A stretch of 64,000 nucleotides of DNA. Origin: Variovorax sp. 770b2 (GTDB lineage Bacteria; Pseudomonadota; Gammaproteobacteria; Burkholderiales; Burkholderiaceae_C). Shown piece by piece: positions 18,985 to 27,808 of the stretch; the stretch's first letter is position 1; each line of letters starts with the position of its first letter. Where the stretch lies: NCBI RefSeq assembly GCF_900115685.1, contig NZ_FOXJ01000001.1:2637796-2701795 (forward strand). Reading direction: 5' to 3'. The notes under the pieces were generated by a model. It did no database searches. It was not told where the DNA came from and saw only the letters and a list, made by a program, of their open reading frames with translations. A program made the position numbers and the translations under genes.

Positions 18985-20493
18985 TCAGACCGATGACGTT
19001 TGGGTTTGGCTTTGCGACTGGGACTGCGAGGGCGCCTTGGGCGCGCGCTCGGCCTCCAGAATCCAGGTGTCCTTGGTGCCGCCGCCTTGCGACGAGTTGA
19101 CCACCAGCGAACCCTCTTTGAGCGCCACGCGCGTGAGGCCGCCCGGCACCATCTGCACTTCCTTGCCCGAGAGCACGAAGGGACGCAGGTCGATGTGGCG
19201 CGGCGCGATGCCGGCGTCGACAAAAGTCGGCGAGGTCGACAGGCTCAGCGTGGGCTGCGCGATGTAGCCGTCGGGCTTGGCGATCACGGCCTTCTTGAAG
19301 TCCTCGATCTCGGCGTGCGTGGCAGCCGGGCCGATCAGCATGCCGTAGCCGCCGGCGCCGTGCACCTCCTTCACGACCAGGTCCTTCATGTTGTCCAGCG
19401 TGTACTGCAGCTCGTCCTTGTTGCGGCACATGTAGGTGGGCACGTTCTTCAGGATCGGCTTCTCGCCGAGGTAGAACTCGATCATCTTGGGCACGTAGGG
19501 GTAGATCGACTTGTCGTCGGCCACGCCGGTGCCCACCGCATTGCAGATCACCACGTTGCCCGCGCGGTAGGCGCGCATGAGGCCGGCCGTGCCGAGCGTG
19601 GAGGTGGAGCGGAACACGTCGGGGTCCAGGAAGTCGTCGTCCACGCGGCGGTAGATGACGTCCACGCGCCGGGGGCCGCGCGTGGTGCGCATGTAGACGA
19701 AGTCGTCCTTGACGAACAGGTCCTGCCCCTCGACCAGCTCGATGCCCATCTGCTGCGCGAGGAAGGCGTGCTCGAAGTAGGCGCTGTTGTACATGCCGGG
19801 CGTGAGCACCACCACCGTGGGCTCGGCCGTGGCCGGGGGTGCGCTCGCGCGCAGGGTTTCCAGCAGCAGGTCGGGGTAGTGGGCGACCGGCGCGATGCGG
19901 TTCTGGTTGAAGAGCTCGGGGAAGAGCCGCATCATCATCTTGCGGTTCTCCAGCATGTAGCTCACGCCGCTGGGCACCCGCAGGTTGTCTTCGAGCACGT
20001 AGTACTCGCCGTTGCCGTCGGCATCGGGGGCGCGGACGATGTCGATGCCCGAGATGTTCGAATAGACGTTGTGCGGCACCGTGACGCCCATCATCTCGGG
20101 GCGGAACTGCGCGTTGTTCAGGATCTGCTCGGCCGGAATGATGCCGGCCTTGATGATTTCCTGGTCGTGGTAGACGTCATGCAGGAAGCGGTTGAGCGCC
20201 GTCACGCGCTGCACCAGCCCCTTTTCCATGCTGTCCCACTCGTGGGCGGGAATGATGCGGGGCAGCAGGTCGAATGGAATGAGCCGCTCGGTGCCCGAGC
20301 CGTCCTCGTCCTTGGCGCCATACACCGCGAAGGTGATGCCGACCCGGCGGAAGATCAGTTCCGCCTCTTCGCGCCGCGATCGCATCACCTCACCGGGTTG
20401 CTTCGCAAGCCATTGGTCGTAGCGCTTGTAGTGCTGTCGGATTGCAGCCCCCGCATAGGGCAACTGCTCATACATCTCATCGAATTTGTGCAT
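18985..20493 (-). CDS. Circularly permuted ATP-grasp protein (probable amidoligase) with Ser-Gln tail
   Basis: 502 residues starting at the ATG at 20493 after AAGGAGATT. The family core is visible: GITFAVYGAKDEDGSGTERLIPFDLLPRI (partly shown), EYYVLEDNLRVPSGVSYMLENR, and the ATP-grasp lysine/glutamate region KDLVVKEVHGAGGYGMLIGP near residue 370. These enzymes are predicted to make peptide bonds between a carboxylate and an amine using ATP. The C-terminus ends in a Ser-Gln repeat (SQSQSQSQTQTSSV), a tract also found in two other proteins of the system in this window. It forms an operon with the alpha-E gene downstream. Confidence 0.9.
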   Translation of the reverse strand: MHKFDEMYEQLPYAGAAIRQHYKRYDQWLAKQPGEVMRSRREEAELIFRRVGITFAVYGAKDEDGSGTERLIPFDLLPRIIPAHEWDSMEKGLVQRVTALNRFLHDVYHDQEIIKAGIIPAEQILNNAQFRPEMMGVTVPHNVYSNISGIDIVRAPDADGNGEYYVLEDNLRVPSGVSYMLENRKMMMRLFPELFNQNRIAPVAHYPDLLLETLRASAPPATAEPTVVVLTPGMYNSAYFEHAFLAQQMGIELVEGQDLFVKDDFVYMRTTRGPRRVDVIYRRVDDDFLDPDVFRSTSTLGTAGLMRAYRAGNVVICNAVGTGVADDKSIYPYVPKMIEFYLGEKPILKNVPTYMCRNKDELQYTLDNMKDLVVKEVHGAGGYGMLIGPAATHAEIEDFKKAVIAKPDGYIAQPTLSLSTSPTFVDAGIAPRHIDLRPFVLSGKEVQMVPGGLTRVALKEGSLVVNSSQGGGTKDTWILEAERAPKAPSQSQSQSQTQTSSV

Positions 20494-20589
20494 GGAACGA
20501 CCAATCTCCTTGAGCCATAGCTTAGCAAGTTCAGGGCCAGTAGAACCCCTTATGCGAAGCCGAAAGACCGGGAAATGGCCGTTGCCGCG

Positions 20590-21414
20590 CTATCCCTTCG
20601 TGCGGGCCGTGAGAAATTCCTTGATGCGCTTGCCGCTTTCGTCGCTGTAGAGGCTTTCGACCAGCACGCCGCGCTCGGCCTCGAGTTGCTCCCGGCGGCT
20701 GCGGCCGCGCGCCGAATAAACCAGCTCCTTGATGCGGGCCTGCACGTCGAACGGGCCTTGCGCGAGCTTCTGCGCCCAGGCGAGCGCGACGGCGTAGGCC
20801 GTGCCGCGCGGCACGATCCTGTTCACCACGCCCCAGTCATGCAGCCGCCGGGCATGCTGGACCGAGCCGCCCAGCAGGATCTCGATCACGGCCTGCGGCG
20901 GCAGCGAGCGCACCAGCGAATCGGTGCCACCGCCGTCGATCGACAGGCCGAAGTTGACGTTGGACATCACGAATTCCGCATCCTCGGCCGCCACGACCAG
21001 GTCGCACGCCAGGCAAAGCGAAAAGCCGCTGCCCGCCGCCGTGCCCTCCACGGCGGCGATGACGGGCTGGGGTGCTTCCTGCATCGCCATGACCCATTCG
21101 TTCAGCGCGTCGGAATGGGCCAGCTGCTCCGATTGCGGGAGCTTGCGCTGCCGCACGAGCCGCCGCAGGTCGCCGCCGACGCAGAAATGCTCGCCCTCCC
21201 CGGTCAGCACGATCGCGCGGACGGTGCGAAAGCCCGCAGCGGCACGTATCGCCTTCGCGGCGGCGCGGTAGATCGACGGATTGACGGTGTTGCGCGCCGC
21301 GGGGTTGCTGATGGTCAGCACCAGCACGGCTCCCTCGCGGTGCATCTGGAGTTTCGCGGCAGAGGCGGGAGCTGCCCCGGCGCTGGTGATGGCAGGCACG
21401 GCCGCGGACATCAT
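20590..21414 (-). CDS. Enoyl-CoA hydratase/isomerase family protein (PaaG-like)
   Basis: Crotonase-fold enzyme, 274 residues if it starts at the ATG at 21414. An upstream in-frame ATG at 21477 is possible, but its AGGAGG lies inside the coding sequence and fits a leader frame better. The oxyanion segments GEHFCVGGDLRRL and AAVEGTAAGSGFSLCLACDL are present. The hydratase Glu equivalent to rat E144 is replaced by Asn in MSNVNFGLSIDGGGT, while the second Glu (VIEILLGG) and an Asp in SIDGGG are kept. That is the pattern of PaaG or delta3,delta2 isomerases rather than hydratases. A close paralogue lies at 23678-24478, on the other side of an acyl-CoA synthetase. Confidence 0.85.
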   Translation of the reverse strand: MMSAAVPAITSAGAAPASAAKLQMHREGAVLVLTISNPAARNTVNPSIYRAAAKAIRAAAGFRTVRAIVLTGEGEHFCVGGDLRRLVRQRKLPQSEQLAHSDALNEWVMAMQEAPQPVIAAVEGTAAGSGFSLCLACDLVVAAEDAEFVMSNVNFGLSIDGGGTDSLVRSLPPQAVIEILLGGSVQHARRLHDWGVVNRIVPRGTAYAVALAWAQKLAQGPFDVQARIKELVYSARGRSRREQLEAERGVLVESLYSDESGKRIKEFLTARTKG

Positions 21415-21464
21415 GGCGCCCGCCTGCCGATGGGTTGGTGCCGACGCCTGTTCTTGTGAAACAT
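21411..21464 (-). CDS. Possible 17-residue leader peptide coupled to the PaaG-like gene
   Basis: A textbook AGGAGG lies 4 bases before an ATG at 21464. That frame encodes MFHKNRRRHQPIGRRAP and stops with a TGA overlapping the ATGATG start of the PaaG-like gene. The peptide is Arg/His-rich. It may couple or attenuate translation. It could equally be a chance frame with the SD serving a longer PaaG-like protein. Confidence 0.35.
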   Translation of the reverse strand: MFHKNRRRHQPIGRRAP

Positions 21465-21583
21465 GCCGCCTCCTCATGTTGTTTCGGAACGATATAACGC
21501 ATCAGGCGCCGCGATTCGCGACGAAGCAACCCGCCATCTCCCTTTGGTTTAACAATTAGTTCACAGTTTTGGCGATTACCCCG

Positions 21584-23677
21584 TCAGTGCCGCTCGACCA
21601 GCGCATCGACGACCATGGCGCCTTCGCCCCTGGCGCCGACCATCACCGGATTGACGTCGATGGAGGCGATGCCGCCCGGCGCCGCGGCGATCAGCCGGCC
21701 CACCGCCACGACCACCGCGCAGAGCGCCGCCACGTCCAGCGGCGGTTCTCCCCGCACGCCCTCCAGCAGGGGCGCGATGCGCAATCCCTTGAGCGCCGCA
21801 TGCACGCCGGCAGCGTCGAAAGGCGGGATCAGCACCGCGATGTCCTGCAGCGCTTCCACGTACTTGCCGCCATCGCCCACCACCACGACCGGCCCGAAGA
21901 CCGGGTCGTGGCGCGCGCCCACCATGAATTCGTGCCGCCCCTTGTGCATGGCTGCGACGACCACGCCCTCCTGCGCCGCGCCGAGGTCCGCCAGCCTGGC
22001 CCACTGGGCATCGAACAACGCCGCGGCTGCATCGGCGCTGTCGACGTACAGCGCCACCAGCCCGTGCTCCGACTTGTGCGGCACGTCGGCCGAACAGGCC
22101 TTCACCACTGCCGGGCCGCCCACCGCGCCCCAGGCATCGCGCGCCTCGGCCGCACTGCGGCAAAGGCGATGCGCCACCACGGGAATGCCGTGCGCGGCCA
22201 GCAGCGACAGGCTCTGCGCCTCGTTGAGGAAACGCCCGCGCCCCTCTGGCAGCGAAGGCGGCGGCACCTCCGGCCACGGTGCGTGCACCTGGCGCATCAG
22301 CGCGGTGTGCGAGGCCAGTTGCGCGAGCACGCCGAGCGCTTCCGTTTCATTGACATACGTCGGGATGCCGCGGGCCTTGAACGGCGCGGCCACCGACGCC
22401 TGCCAGGCCGCGACCACCACGGGCTTGCCAGTGGCGGCCTCGAACCTGGCAGTGTCGTTCGCGAAGGCCTCGACGTCGTAGCCCGCTCCCGCGACCGGGA
22501 TGTTGATGAAGAACAGATCGGCCGCCGGGTCTTGCGCCACGGCAGGCAGCACGTCGCCGAAGAGGCCGCTGTTCGACAGCAGCGCCGCGGTGATGTCGAT
22601 CGGGTTCGTCGCGGTCGCGAAGCCGGGCAGCCGTGACGCCACGTCCTGCCGCGTCGCGGCCGACAACTCCGCCAGCGGCAGGCCGAATTCTTCCGACGCA
22701 TCCGCGCCCATCACGCAACTCGCACCCGAATTGCTGATGACCACCAGCCGCCTGCCTTCGGGCCGCCAGCCCTTCAGATACGCCTCGGCCGCCAGCGCCT
22801 GCGCATGCGGATCACGCACCCGCCAGATGCCGTGGTGGCGAAAAAACGCATCGACCGCCCGGTCCTCGTTGGCCAGCGAGCCGGTGTGCGACGACGCGGC
22901 CTTCTGCCCGCTCTCGGAGCGCCCGGCCTTCACCGCGATGATCGGCAGGTCGCGCTCACGGGCGTAGGCCGCGGTGCGCGCCAGCATCCCGGGGTTGGCG
23001 ATGTTCTCCAGGTACAGCAGCAGCAGCTTCACGTCCGGGTCGTGCGCCACGGCCCAGGCGAGGTCGGACACCGTCACGTCGGCCTCGTTGCCCGTGGCGT
23101 GCACGTGCCGCACGCCCAGGCCACGGCCGCGCAAGAGGCCATAGGCCATGGCGCTCATGCCGCCGCTCTGGCTCACCACGCCGATGGGACCATCGGCCGG
23201 CGGCACCTCGACGAACATGGTCGAGAACCCCGCGATGGCGCCATTGCCGAAGTTGGCCAGTCCCTGCGTGTTGGGGCCGTACAGGCGCATGCCGGCGGCG
23301 CGTGCGCGGTCGGCCATGGCCTTCTGCACCTCGCGGCCTTCCTCGCCCGCCTCGCCGAAGCCCGAGGCGATGACCACCGCCGACTTCACGCCGCGCGCCG
23401 CGCACTCGTCCACCGCGGCCACGGCCTTCTCGCCGCCCACGATCACGAGCGCCAGGTCGGGCGCCTCGGGCAGCGCGGCGATCGATGCGTAGCTCTTCAA
23501 GCCCTGCACCTCTTCACGCGCCGGATTGATCGGGTAGATCTTTCCGGCAAAGCCGTGCTTCTGCATGTAGTAGATCGGCCGACCGCCGATCTTGTGGATG
23601 TTCTCCGAGGCGCCGATGACGGCGACGGACTTGGGGTTCAGTGCGGATTCGAGCAGGTCTGACATGGACGCTTTCAT
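21584..23677 (-). CDS. NDP-forming acyl-CoA synthetase (acetate--CoA ligase family)
   Basis: 697 residues with the domains of an ADP-forming acetyl-CoA synthetase fused in one chain. The CoA-binding Rossmann domain starts at about 10 (PKSVAVIGASENIHKIGG). Succinyl-CoA-ligase-like domains follow, including GPNTQGLANFG, GVVSQSGGMSAM and AASSHTGSLANEDRAV. The C-terminal ATP-grasp domain runs from about 470 (FLNEAQSLSLLAAHGIPVV, VVKACSADVPHKSEHG). It activates an organic acid to its CoA thioester. Its start abuts the stop of the 24 kb PaaG-like gene with no gap, so the two are co-translated. The substrate acid is not specified by sequence; the operon suggests entry into a beta-oxidation-like route. 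Confidence 0.9.
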   Translation of the reverse strand: MKASMSDLLESALNPKSVAVIGASENIHKIGGRPIYYMQKHGFAGKIYPINPAREEVQGLKSYASIAALPEAPDLALVIVGGEKAVAAVDECAARGVKSAVVIASGFGEAGEEGREVQKAMADRARAAGMRLYGPNTQGLANFGNGAIAGFSTMFVEVPPADGPIGVVSQSGGMSAMAYGLLRGRGLGVRHVHATGNEADVTVSDLAWAVAHDPDVKLLLLYLENIANPGMLARTAAYARERDLPIIAVKAGRSESGQKAASSHTGSLANEDRAVDAFFRHHGIWRVRDPHAQALAAEAYLKGWRPEGRRLVVISNSGASCVMGADASEEFGLPLAELSAATRQDVASRLPGFATATNPIDITAALLSNSGLFGDVLPAVAQDPAADLFFINIPVAGAGYDVEAFANDTARFEAATGKPVVVAAWQASVAAPFKARGIPTYVNETEALGVLAQLASHTALMRQVHAPWPEVPPPSLPEGRGRFLNEAQSLSLLAAHGIPVVAHRLCRSAAEARDAWGAVGGPAVVKACSADVPHKSEHGLVALYVDSADAAAALFDAQWARLADLGAAQEGVVVAAMHKGRHEFMVGARHDPVFGPVVVVGDGGKYVEALQDIAVLIPPFDAAGVHAALKGLRIAPLLEGVRGEPPLDVAALCAVVVAVGRLIAAAPGGIASIDVNPVMVGARGEGAMVVDALVERH

Positions 23678-24478
23678 TCAGGATTTCGGTGGCCGGCGGG
23701 CCGACAGGAAGGCTTCGATGCCCGCGCCGCACTCGTCGCCGTAGAGGTTGTCGACGAAGGCATCGCGTTCGGCATCGAGTTGGTCGCGGCGTGTGCGCCC
23801 GCGCGCAGCGTGCACCAGTTGCTTGATGCGCGCCTGCGCATCGAAAGGCCCGGCGGCCAGTCGCTGCGCCCACGCGAGTGCCGTGGCGAACGCCTCGCCG
23901 TGCGGCACGACACGGTTCACCACGCCCCAGGCATGCAGGCGCTGCGCGCTGCAGACGCCACCATCGAGCAGCAGTTCCAGCGCGGCCTGCGGCGGCAGCG
24001 CGCGCGCCAGCGAATCGGAGCCGCCGCCATCGGGCGAGAGCGCCAGCTTCACGTACGACATGACGAACTTCGCGTCCTCGGCCGCGACGATGAGGTCGCA
24101 CCCCAGGCACAGCGAGAAACCGCCGCCGGCCGCCGCGCCCTCGACCGCGGCGATCACGGGCTGCGGTGCGTCCTGCATCGCCATCACCCAGTCGTGCAGC
24201 GCATCCAGGTGGCCGAGCTGTTCCTCGCGCGGACGGCCGCGCTGGTCGGCCAGGCGCTTGACGTCGCCGCCGCCGCAGAAGTGCTCGCCCTCGCCCACCA
24301 GCACGATGGCGCGCACCGTGCGGTCTGCCGCCGCCTCGCGCAGCAGCGCGGTGGCGGTGCGGTAGAGCGACGGGTGCATCGCATTGCGCGCCGCCGGGTT
24401 GCTGATGGTCAGCACCAGCACGGCACCTTCGCGCCGCGAGAGAAGGCGCGCGCCGTTCGATGGTTCTTCCAGGCTCAT
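23678..24478 (-). CDS. Enoyl-CoA hydratase/isomerase family protein (PaaG-like paralogue)
   Basis: 266 residues from the ATG at 24478, two bases after the Bug gene stop. It is plainly a paralogue of the enzyme at 20590-21414: long stretches such as EGAVLVLTISNPAARN and WVMAMQ-APQPVIAAVEG are shared. The Glu equivalent to rat E144 is Tyr here (MSYVKLALSPDGGGS). The second Glu (ALELLLDGG) and the Asp of SPDGGG remain, again pointing to an isomerase-like mechanism. It sits directly upstream of the acyl-CoA synthetase. The two paralogues may act on successive intermediates or assemble together. Confidence 0.87.
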   Translation of the reverse strand: MSLEEPSNGARLLSRREGAVLVLTISNPAARNAMHPSLYRTATALLREAAADRTVRAIVLVGEGEHFCGGGDVKRLADQRGRPREEQLGHLDALHDWVMAMQDAPQPVIAAVEGAAAGGGFSLCLGCDLIVAAEDAKFVMSYVKLALSPDGGGSDSLARALPPQAALELLLDGGVCSAQRLHAWGVVNRVVPHGEAFATALAWAQRLAAGPFDAQARIKQLVHAARGRTRRDQLDAERDAFVDNLYGDECGAGIEAFLSARRPPKS

Positions 24479-24480
24479 CG

Positions 24481-25482
24481 TCAGTCCATCCGGATGTTGG
24501 CCGTGCGCACCACCTGCGTCCACTTCGCGATCTCGGCATGCAGCGTTTTCGCGAACGCCTCGGGCGTGCTCGGTGCGGCCTCCGCGCCGACCTCGTGCAG
24601 CCGCAGGCTGACCTGCGGGTCGTTCAGCGCGCGGCCGATGTCGGCGCTCAGGCGCTGCACGATGTCCTTCGGCGTGCCGGCCGGCGCCATGAAGGCAGCC
24701 CACGAATAGGCCTCATACCCGGACAGGCCCGACAGCCCCGCCACGCCCGATTCGGCCACCGTCGGCACATCGGGCAGCAGCACCGTGCGGCGCGCGCTCG
24801 CCACCGCGATGGCGCGCACCTTGCCGCCCTTGATCTGCGGGAGCGCCGTGGGCGCGTCGGCGAACATCAGCTGCACCTGCCCGCCCAGCAGGTCGGTCAT
24901 CGCGGGCGCGCTGCCCTTGTACGGCACGTGCTGCAGCTTCGTGCCCGCCTGCATGTTGAAGAGCTCACCCGCCAGGTGCGTGCCGCCGCCGTTGCCCGAC
25001 GAACCGAAACTCAGCGTGCCCGGCGCCTTCCTGTCGAGCGCGATCAGCTCGGCCACGTTGCGCGCCGGCAGCGACGGGTGCGCCACCAGCACCACCGGGA
25101 ACCGCGCGCCGAAGCTCAGCGGCACGAAGTCGCGCTCGATGTCGTAGGGCAGCTTGGGCTTCAGGCTGGGCAGCACCGCGTGATGGATGCTGCACACGAA
25201 GAGGTTGTAGCCATCGGCCACCGACCTGGAAGCGATGTCCGCGCCGACGATGCCGCCCGCGCCCGCGCGGTTGTCGATGATGGCCTGCTGGCCCCAGAGC
25301 TCCGAGAGCTTCTGCGCCACGGCGCGCCCCGTCGTGTCGACCGGGCCGCCGGCGGGGAACGGCACGATGAAGCGCACCGGCCGGCTCGGGTACGGCTGCT
25401 GCGCGAGCGAGGGAAAGGCCAGCGCGGCCGCCGCGGCGGCACCGCCGGCAATGCAATGGCGGCGTGTGATCTGCTGTGTCAT
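24481..25482 (-). CDS. Bug-family periplasmic solute-binding protein (tripartite tricarboxylate receptor)
   Basis: 333 residues, ATG at 25482 preceded by GGGAGA. A twin-arginine-like signal peptide (RRHCIAGGAAAAAALAFPSLAQQ) leads into the Bug fold: YPSRPVRFIVPFPAGGPVDTTGR, AIIDNRAGAGGIVGAD, HVPYKGSAPAMTDLLGGQVQLMF and LPDVPTVAESG. Bug receptors capture organic acids for TctAB transporters, but no membrane subunits are nearby, as is usual for betaproteobacterial orphan Bugs. The position between the isomerase and MaoC genes suggests it binds the operon's substrate. Confidence 0.93.
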   Translation of the reverse strand: MTQQITRRHCIAGGAAAAAALAFPSLAQQPYPSRPVRFIVPFPAGGPVDTTGRAVAQKLSELWGQQAIIDNRAGAGGIVGADIASRSVADGYNLFVCSIHHAVLPSLKPKLPYDIERDFVPLSFGARFPVVLVAHPSLPARNVAELIALDRKAPGTLSFGSSGNGGGTHLAGELFNMQAGTKLQHVPYKGSAPAMTDLLGGQVQLMFADAPTALPQIKGGKVRAIAVASARRTVLLPDVPTVAESGVAGLSGLSGYEAYSWAAFMAPAGTPKDIVQRLSADIGRALNDPQVSLRLHEVGAEAAPSTPEAFAKTLHAEIAKWTQVVRTANIRMD

Positions 25483-25501
25483 CGAAGGTCTCCCTGTTGA
25501 T

Positions 25502-26380
25502 TCAGTCGGCGATGCGCGCATGCCCGTGGTCGAGCACGGTGCGATCGCGCGCGGGCACCCGGGCCCGGAAGTACAGGTCTGCGCCGTCGCGATGCATTTC
25601 GATGCGCAGCGTCTCGCCCGGAAAGACCGGTGCCGAGAAGCGCGCGAACAGGCTCTGCAGCCGCGCGGGCTCGTTGCCGCACGCATGCGCCAGCACCGCA
25701 TGGCCCGCGATGCCCCAGGTGCACAGGCCGTGCAGGATCGGCCGCTCGAAGCCCGCAGCGCGTGCGACTTCGGGATCGGAGTGCAACGGGTTGCGGTCGG
25801 CGCACAGCCGGTAGAGCAAGGCCTGCTGCGGCAACGTCGGAATGTCGACCACGATGTCCGGCGCGCGCTGCGGCACGAGCGCGGGCGCTTCAGGCGCCGC
25901 ATCACCCGGCTGCGCCTCGGTCGCGAAGCCGCCGTTGCCGCGCGCGAAGGTCGTGTGCGTGACGGTAGCGAGCGCCTCGCCGCTCGCGTGGTCGAACAGC
26001 GCCTTGTCGTAGGTGACCGTGGCGCCACGCCCCGGCCCCTTGTCGACGACGCGCGTCACGCGGTGGCGCGCCACCACGGTGCCGGCCGCGGGCAACGGCC
26101 GGTGCCACACCACGCGCTCCTCGCCGTGCACGATCTGCGCGAAGTCGATGCCGGTGGCCGCATCCTGCATCCACGAACCGGGAAAGCCCAGCACCACCGC
26201 CATCGTCGGCAGCGCGAGCGGCGTGCCGGCGGCGGTGTCGTTGACGAACTTCAGTTGCGCCGCGTCCACCGGGTCGCGGCCCAGGCCCAGCGCGAGGGCG
26301 TAGCGCATCGTGTCGTCCGCCGTGTAGCTGTGGACGATGTCGGCGAAGGGCCAGGCCTTGAGTTGAACCGGATCGATCAT
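25502..26380 (-). CDS. MaoC-family hydratase (double hotdog)
   Basis: 292 residues with two hotdog halves. The C-terminal half has the catalytic ADRNPLHSDPEVARAAGFERPILHGLC at about 197-223, with the Asp-His pair of R-specific enoyl-CoA hydratases. The N-terminal half is a degenerate hotdog, as in FAS1 and peroxisomal hydratase 2. It hydrates a 2-enoyl-CoA to the R-3-hydroxyacyl-CoA or a steroid-like enoyl-CoA. Co-occurrence with a thiolase-like gene and a DUF35 gene two genes upstream recalls the ChsH1/ChsH2-Ltp2 set of steroid side-chain cleavage. The stop lies 20 bases before the downstream Bug start. Confidence 0.88.
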   Translation of the reverse strand: MIDPVQLKAWPFADIVHSYTADDTMRYALALGLGRDPVDAAQLKFVNDTAAGTPLALPTMAVVLGFPGSWMQDAATGIDFAQIVHGEERVVWHRPLPAAGTVVARHRVTRVVDKGPGRGATVTYDKALFDHASGEALATVTHTTFARGNGGFATEAQPGDAAPEAPALVPQRAPDIVVDIPTLPQQALLYRLCADRNPLHSDPEVARAAGFERPILHGLCTWGIAGHAVLAHACGNEPARLQSLFARFSAPVFPGETLRIEMHRDGADLYFRARVPARDRTVLDHGHARIAD

Positions 26381-26384
26381 GGGT

Positions 26385-27383
26385 TCAGTCCAGCGTGGCG
26401 CCCGACACCTTCACCACCTGCGCCCACTTCTGGACTTCGGCGTCCAGGAAGCCGCCGAAGGCCTCGGGCGTGTTCCATGTCGCAGCGAACCCCTGGGCCT
26501 CGAACTTGTCCTTCACCTCGGGCAGCGCCAGCGCCTTCTTCAACTCGGCGTTCAGGCGCGCGATCACCTCGGGCGGCGTGCCGGCCGGCGCGAGCAGGCC
26601 GTTCCATGCAATGGCTTCGTAGCCCGGCAGGCCGGACTCGGCCACGGTCGGCAGCTCGGGCGCCGCTGGCGAGCGCCTGGCGCTCGTCACGGCCAGTGCC
26701 TTGAGCTTGCCGCCCTTCACCTGCGGCATGGCCGAGAGCATGGTGTCGAACATCAGCTGCGCCTGGTTGCCCATCACGTCGGTCAGCGCGGGGGCGCTGC
26801 CCTTGTACGGCACGTGGGTCATCTTCACGCCGGCCATCGAGGCGAACAGCTCCGCCGCAAGATGCGTCGATTGGCCGTTGCCCGACGACGCGAAATTCAG
26901 CCCGCCGGGTTTCGCCTTGGCCAGCGCGATGAGCTCGGCCACGTTCCTTGCGGGCAGCCCGGGGTTGGCCACGATCACGAGCGGGCCGCTGGTGAGCAGC
27001 GACACCGGCGCGAGGTCTTTCGTGAGCCTGTAGCCGAGGTTCTTGAAGAGCGAAGGGTTGATCGCATGCGCCGTGGTCGCGACCACCAGCGTGTAGCCGT
27101 CGGGCGCGCTGCGCGCCACCAGCTCGGCGCCGGTGTTGCCGCCCGCGCCGGGCCGGTTGTCGATGATGAATTGCTGGCCGGTCTGCTCCGAGAGCTTCTG
27201 CGCCACCACGCGCGCCACGATGTCCGTCGGGCCGCCCGGCGGGTAAGGCACCACCAGCTTGACCGGTTTGTTCGGGTAGCCCTGTGCGTGGGCCGTGGGA
27301 GCGGCCGCGAGACACACGGCCACACCCAGGCCAGCCAGCGTGCCCGGCAACTGCCGCCGGACGAAGGATCGGATCGAATGCAT
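26385..27383 (-). CDS. Bug-family periplasmic solute-binding protein
   Basis: 332 residues from the ATG at 27383. Signal peptide of about 34 residues ending AHA before QGYPNKPVKLVVPYPPGGPTDIVAR. Other Bug landmarks are IIDNRPGAGGNTGAELVA, HVPYKGSAPALTDVMGNQAQLMFD and LPTVAESGLPGYEA. It is the second Bug in this operon and clearly paralogous to the one at 24481-25482. The two may have different ligands or result from local duplication. The stop is 4 bases before the MaoC start. Confidence 0.93.
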   Translation of the reverse strand: MHSIRSFVRRQLPGTLAGLGVAVCLAAAPTAHAQGYPNKPVKLVVPYPPGGPTDIVARVVAQKLSEQTGQQFIIDNRPGAGGNTGAELVARSAPDGYTLVVATTAHAINPSLFKNLGYRLTKDLAPVSLLTSGPLVIVANPGLPARNVAELIALAKAKPGGLNFASSGNGQSTHLAAELFASMAGVKMTHVPYKGSAPALTDVMGNQAQLMFDTMLSAMPQVKGGKLKALAVTSARRSPAAPELPTVAESGLPGYEAIAWNGLLAPAGTPPEVIARLNAELKKALALPEVKDKFEAQGFAATWNTPEAFGGFLDAEVQKWAQVVKVSGATLD

Positions 27384-27430
27384 GCGGTTGTCTCCTGCTT
27401 GTGGTTGTGATGAGGGGTGCGCGCCGCAGC

Positions 27431-27808
27431 TCAGTTCGGCCAGTCCGGCGCGCGCGCAAAGCGCACGAGCACGCGGCCTGCGTGCGTGAAGAAGCCGGCG
27501 GCAACCCGGTCGCCGATGCGCATGCCGGGCTCGGCGTGCGCCATGAGGCGTGGCCCTTCGTCCAGCGTGGCGAGCACCAGCGTGTACGGCGCGAGCGCGC
27601 GGAATTCGTCGGAGGGCGCGCGCGAGACGACGGTGGCCGAATGCACGGTCGCGCGGCCGCTGGCGGTCTTCCATTCGAGCTGCGCGCTGCCGCACGCGGC
27701 GCAGGCGTAGCGGGCCAGCGTCTGGGCGTGGCCGCAGGCGGTGCACGACTGGTAGCGCAACTCGTGGCGCGCGAGGCCTTCGACGAAGGGTGCGGCGAGC
27801 GCGCTCAT
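27431..27808 (-). CDS. Zn-ribbon/OB-fold protein (DUF35) partner of the thiolase-like protein
   Basis: 125 residues. A rubredoxin-like zinc ribbon is formed by C22, C25, C36 and C39 (SCTACGHAQTLARYACAACG). An OB-fold ACP/CoA-binding part follows (TVHSATVVSRAPSDEFRALAPYTLVLATLDEG). Its ATG overlaps the stop of the thiolase-like gene (ATGA). DUF35 proteins bind and activate SCP2-thiolase-like partners; in steroid degradation the DUF35 part of ChsH2 is required by the aldolase Ltp2. The coupling strongly supports a two-protein enzyme here. Confidence 0.88.
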   Translation of the reverse strand: MSALAAPFVEGLARHELRYQSCTACGHAQTLARYACAACGSAQLEWKTASGRATVHSATVVSRAPSDEFRALAPYTLVLATLDEGPRLMAHAEPGMRIGDRVAAGFFTHAGRVLVRFARAPDWPN

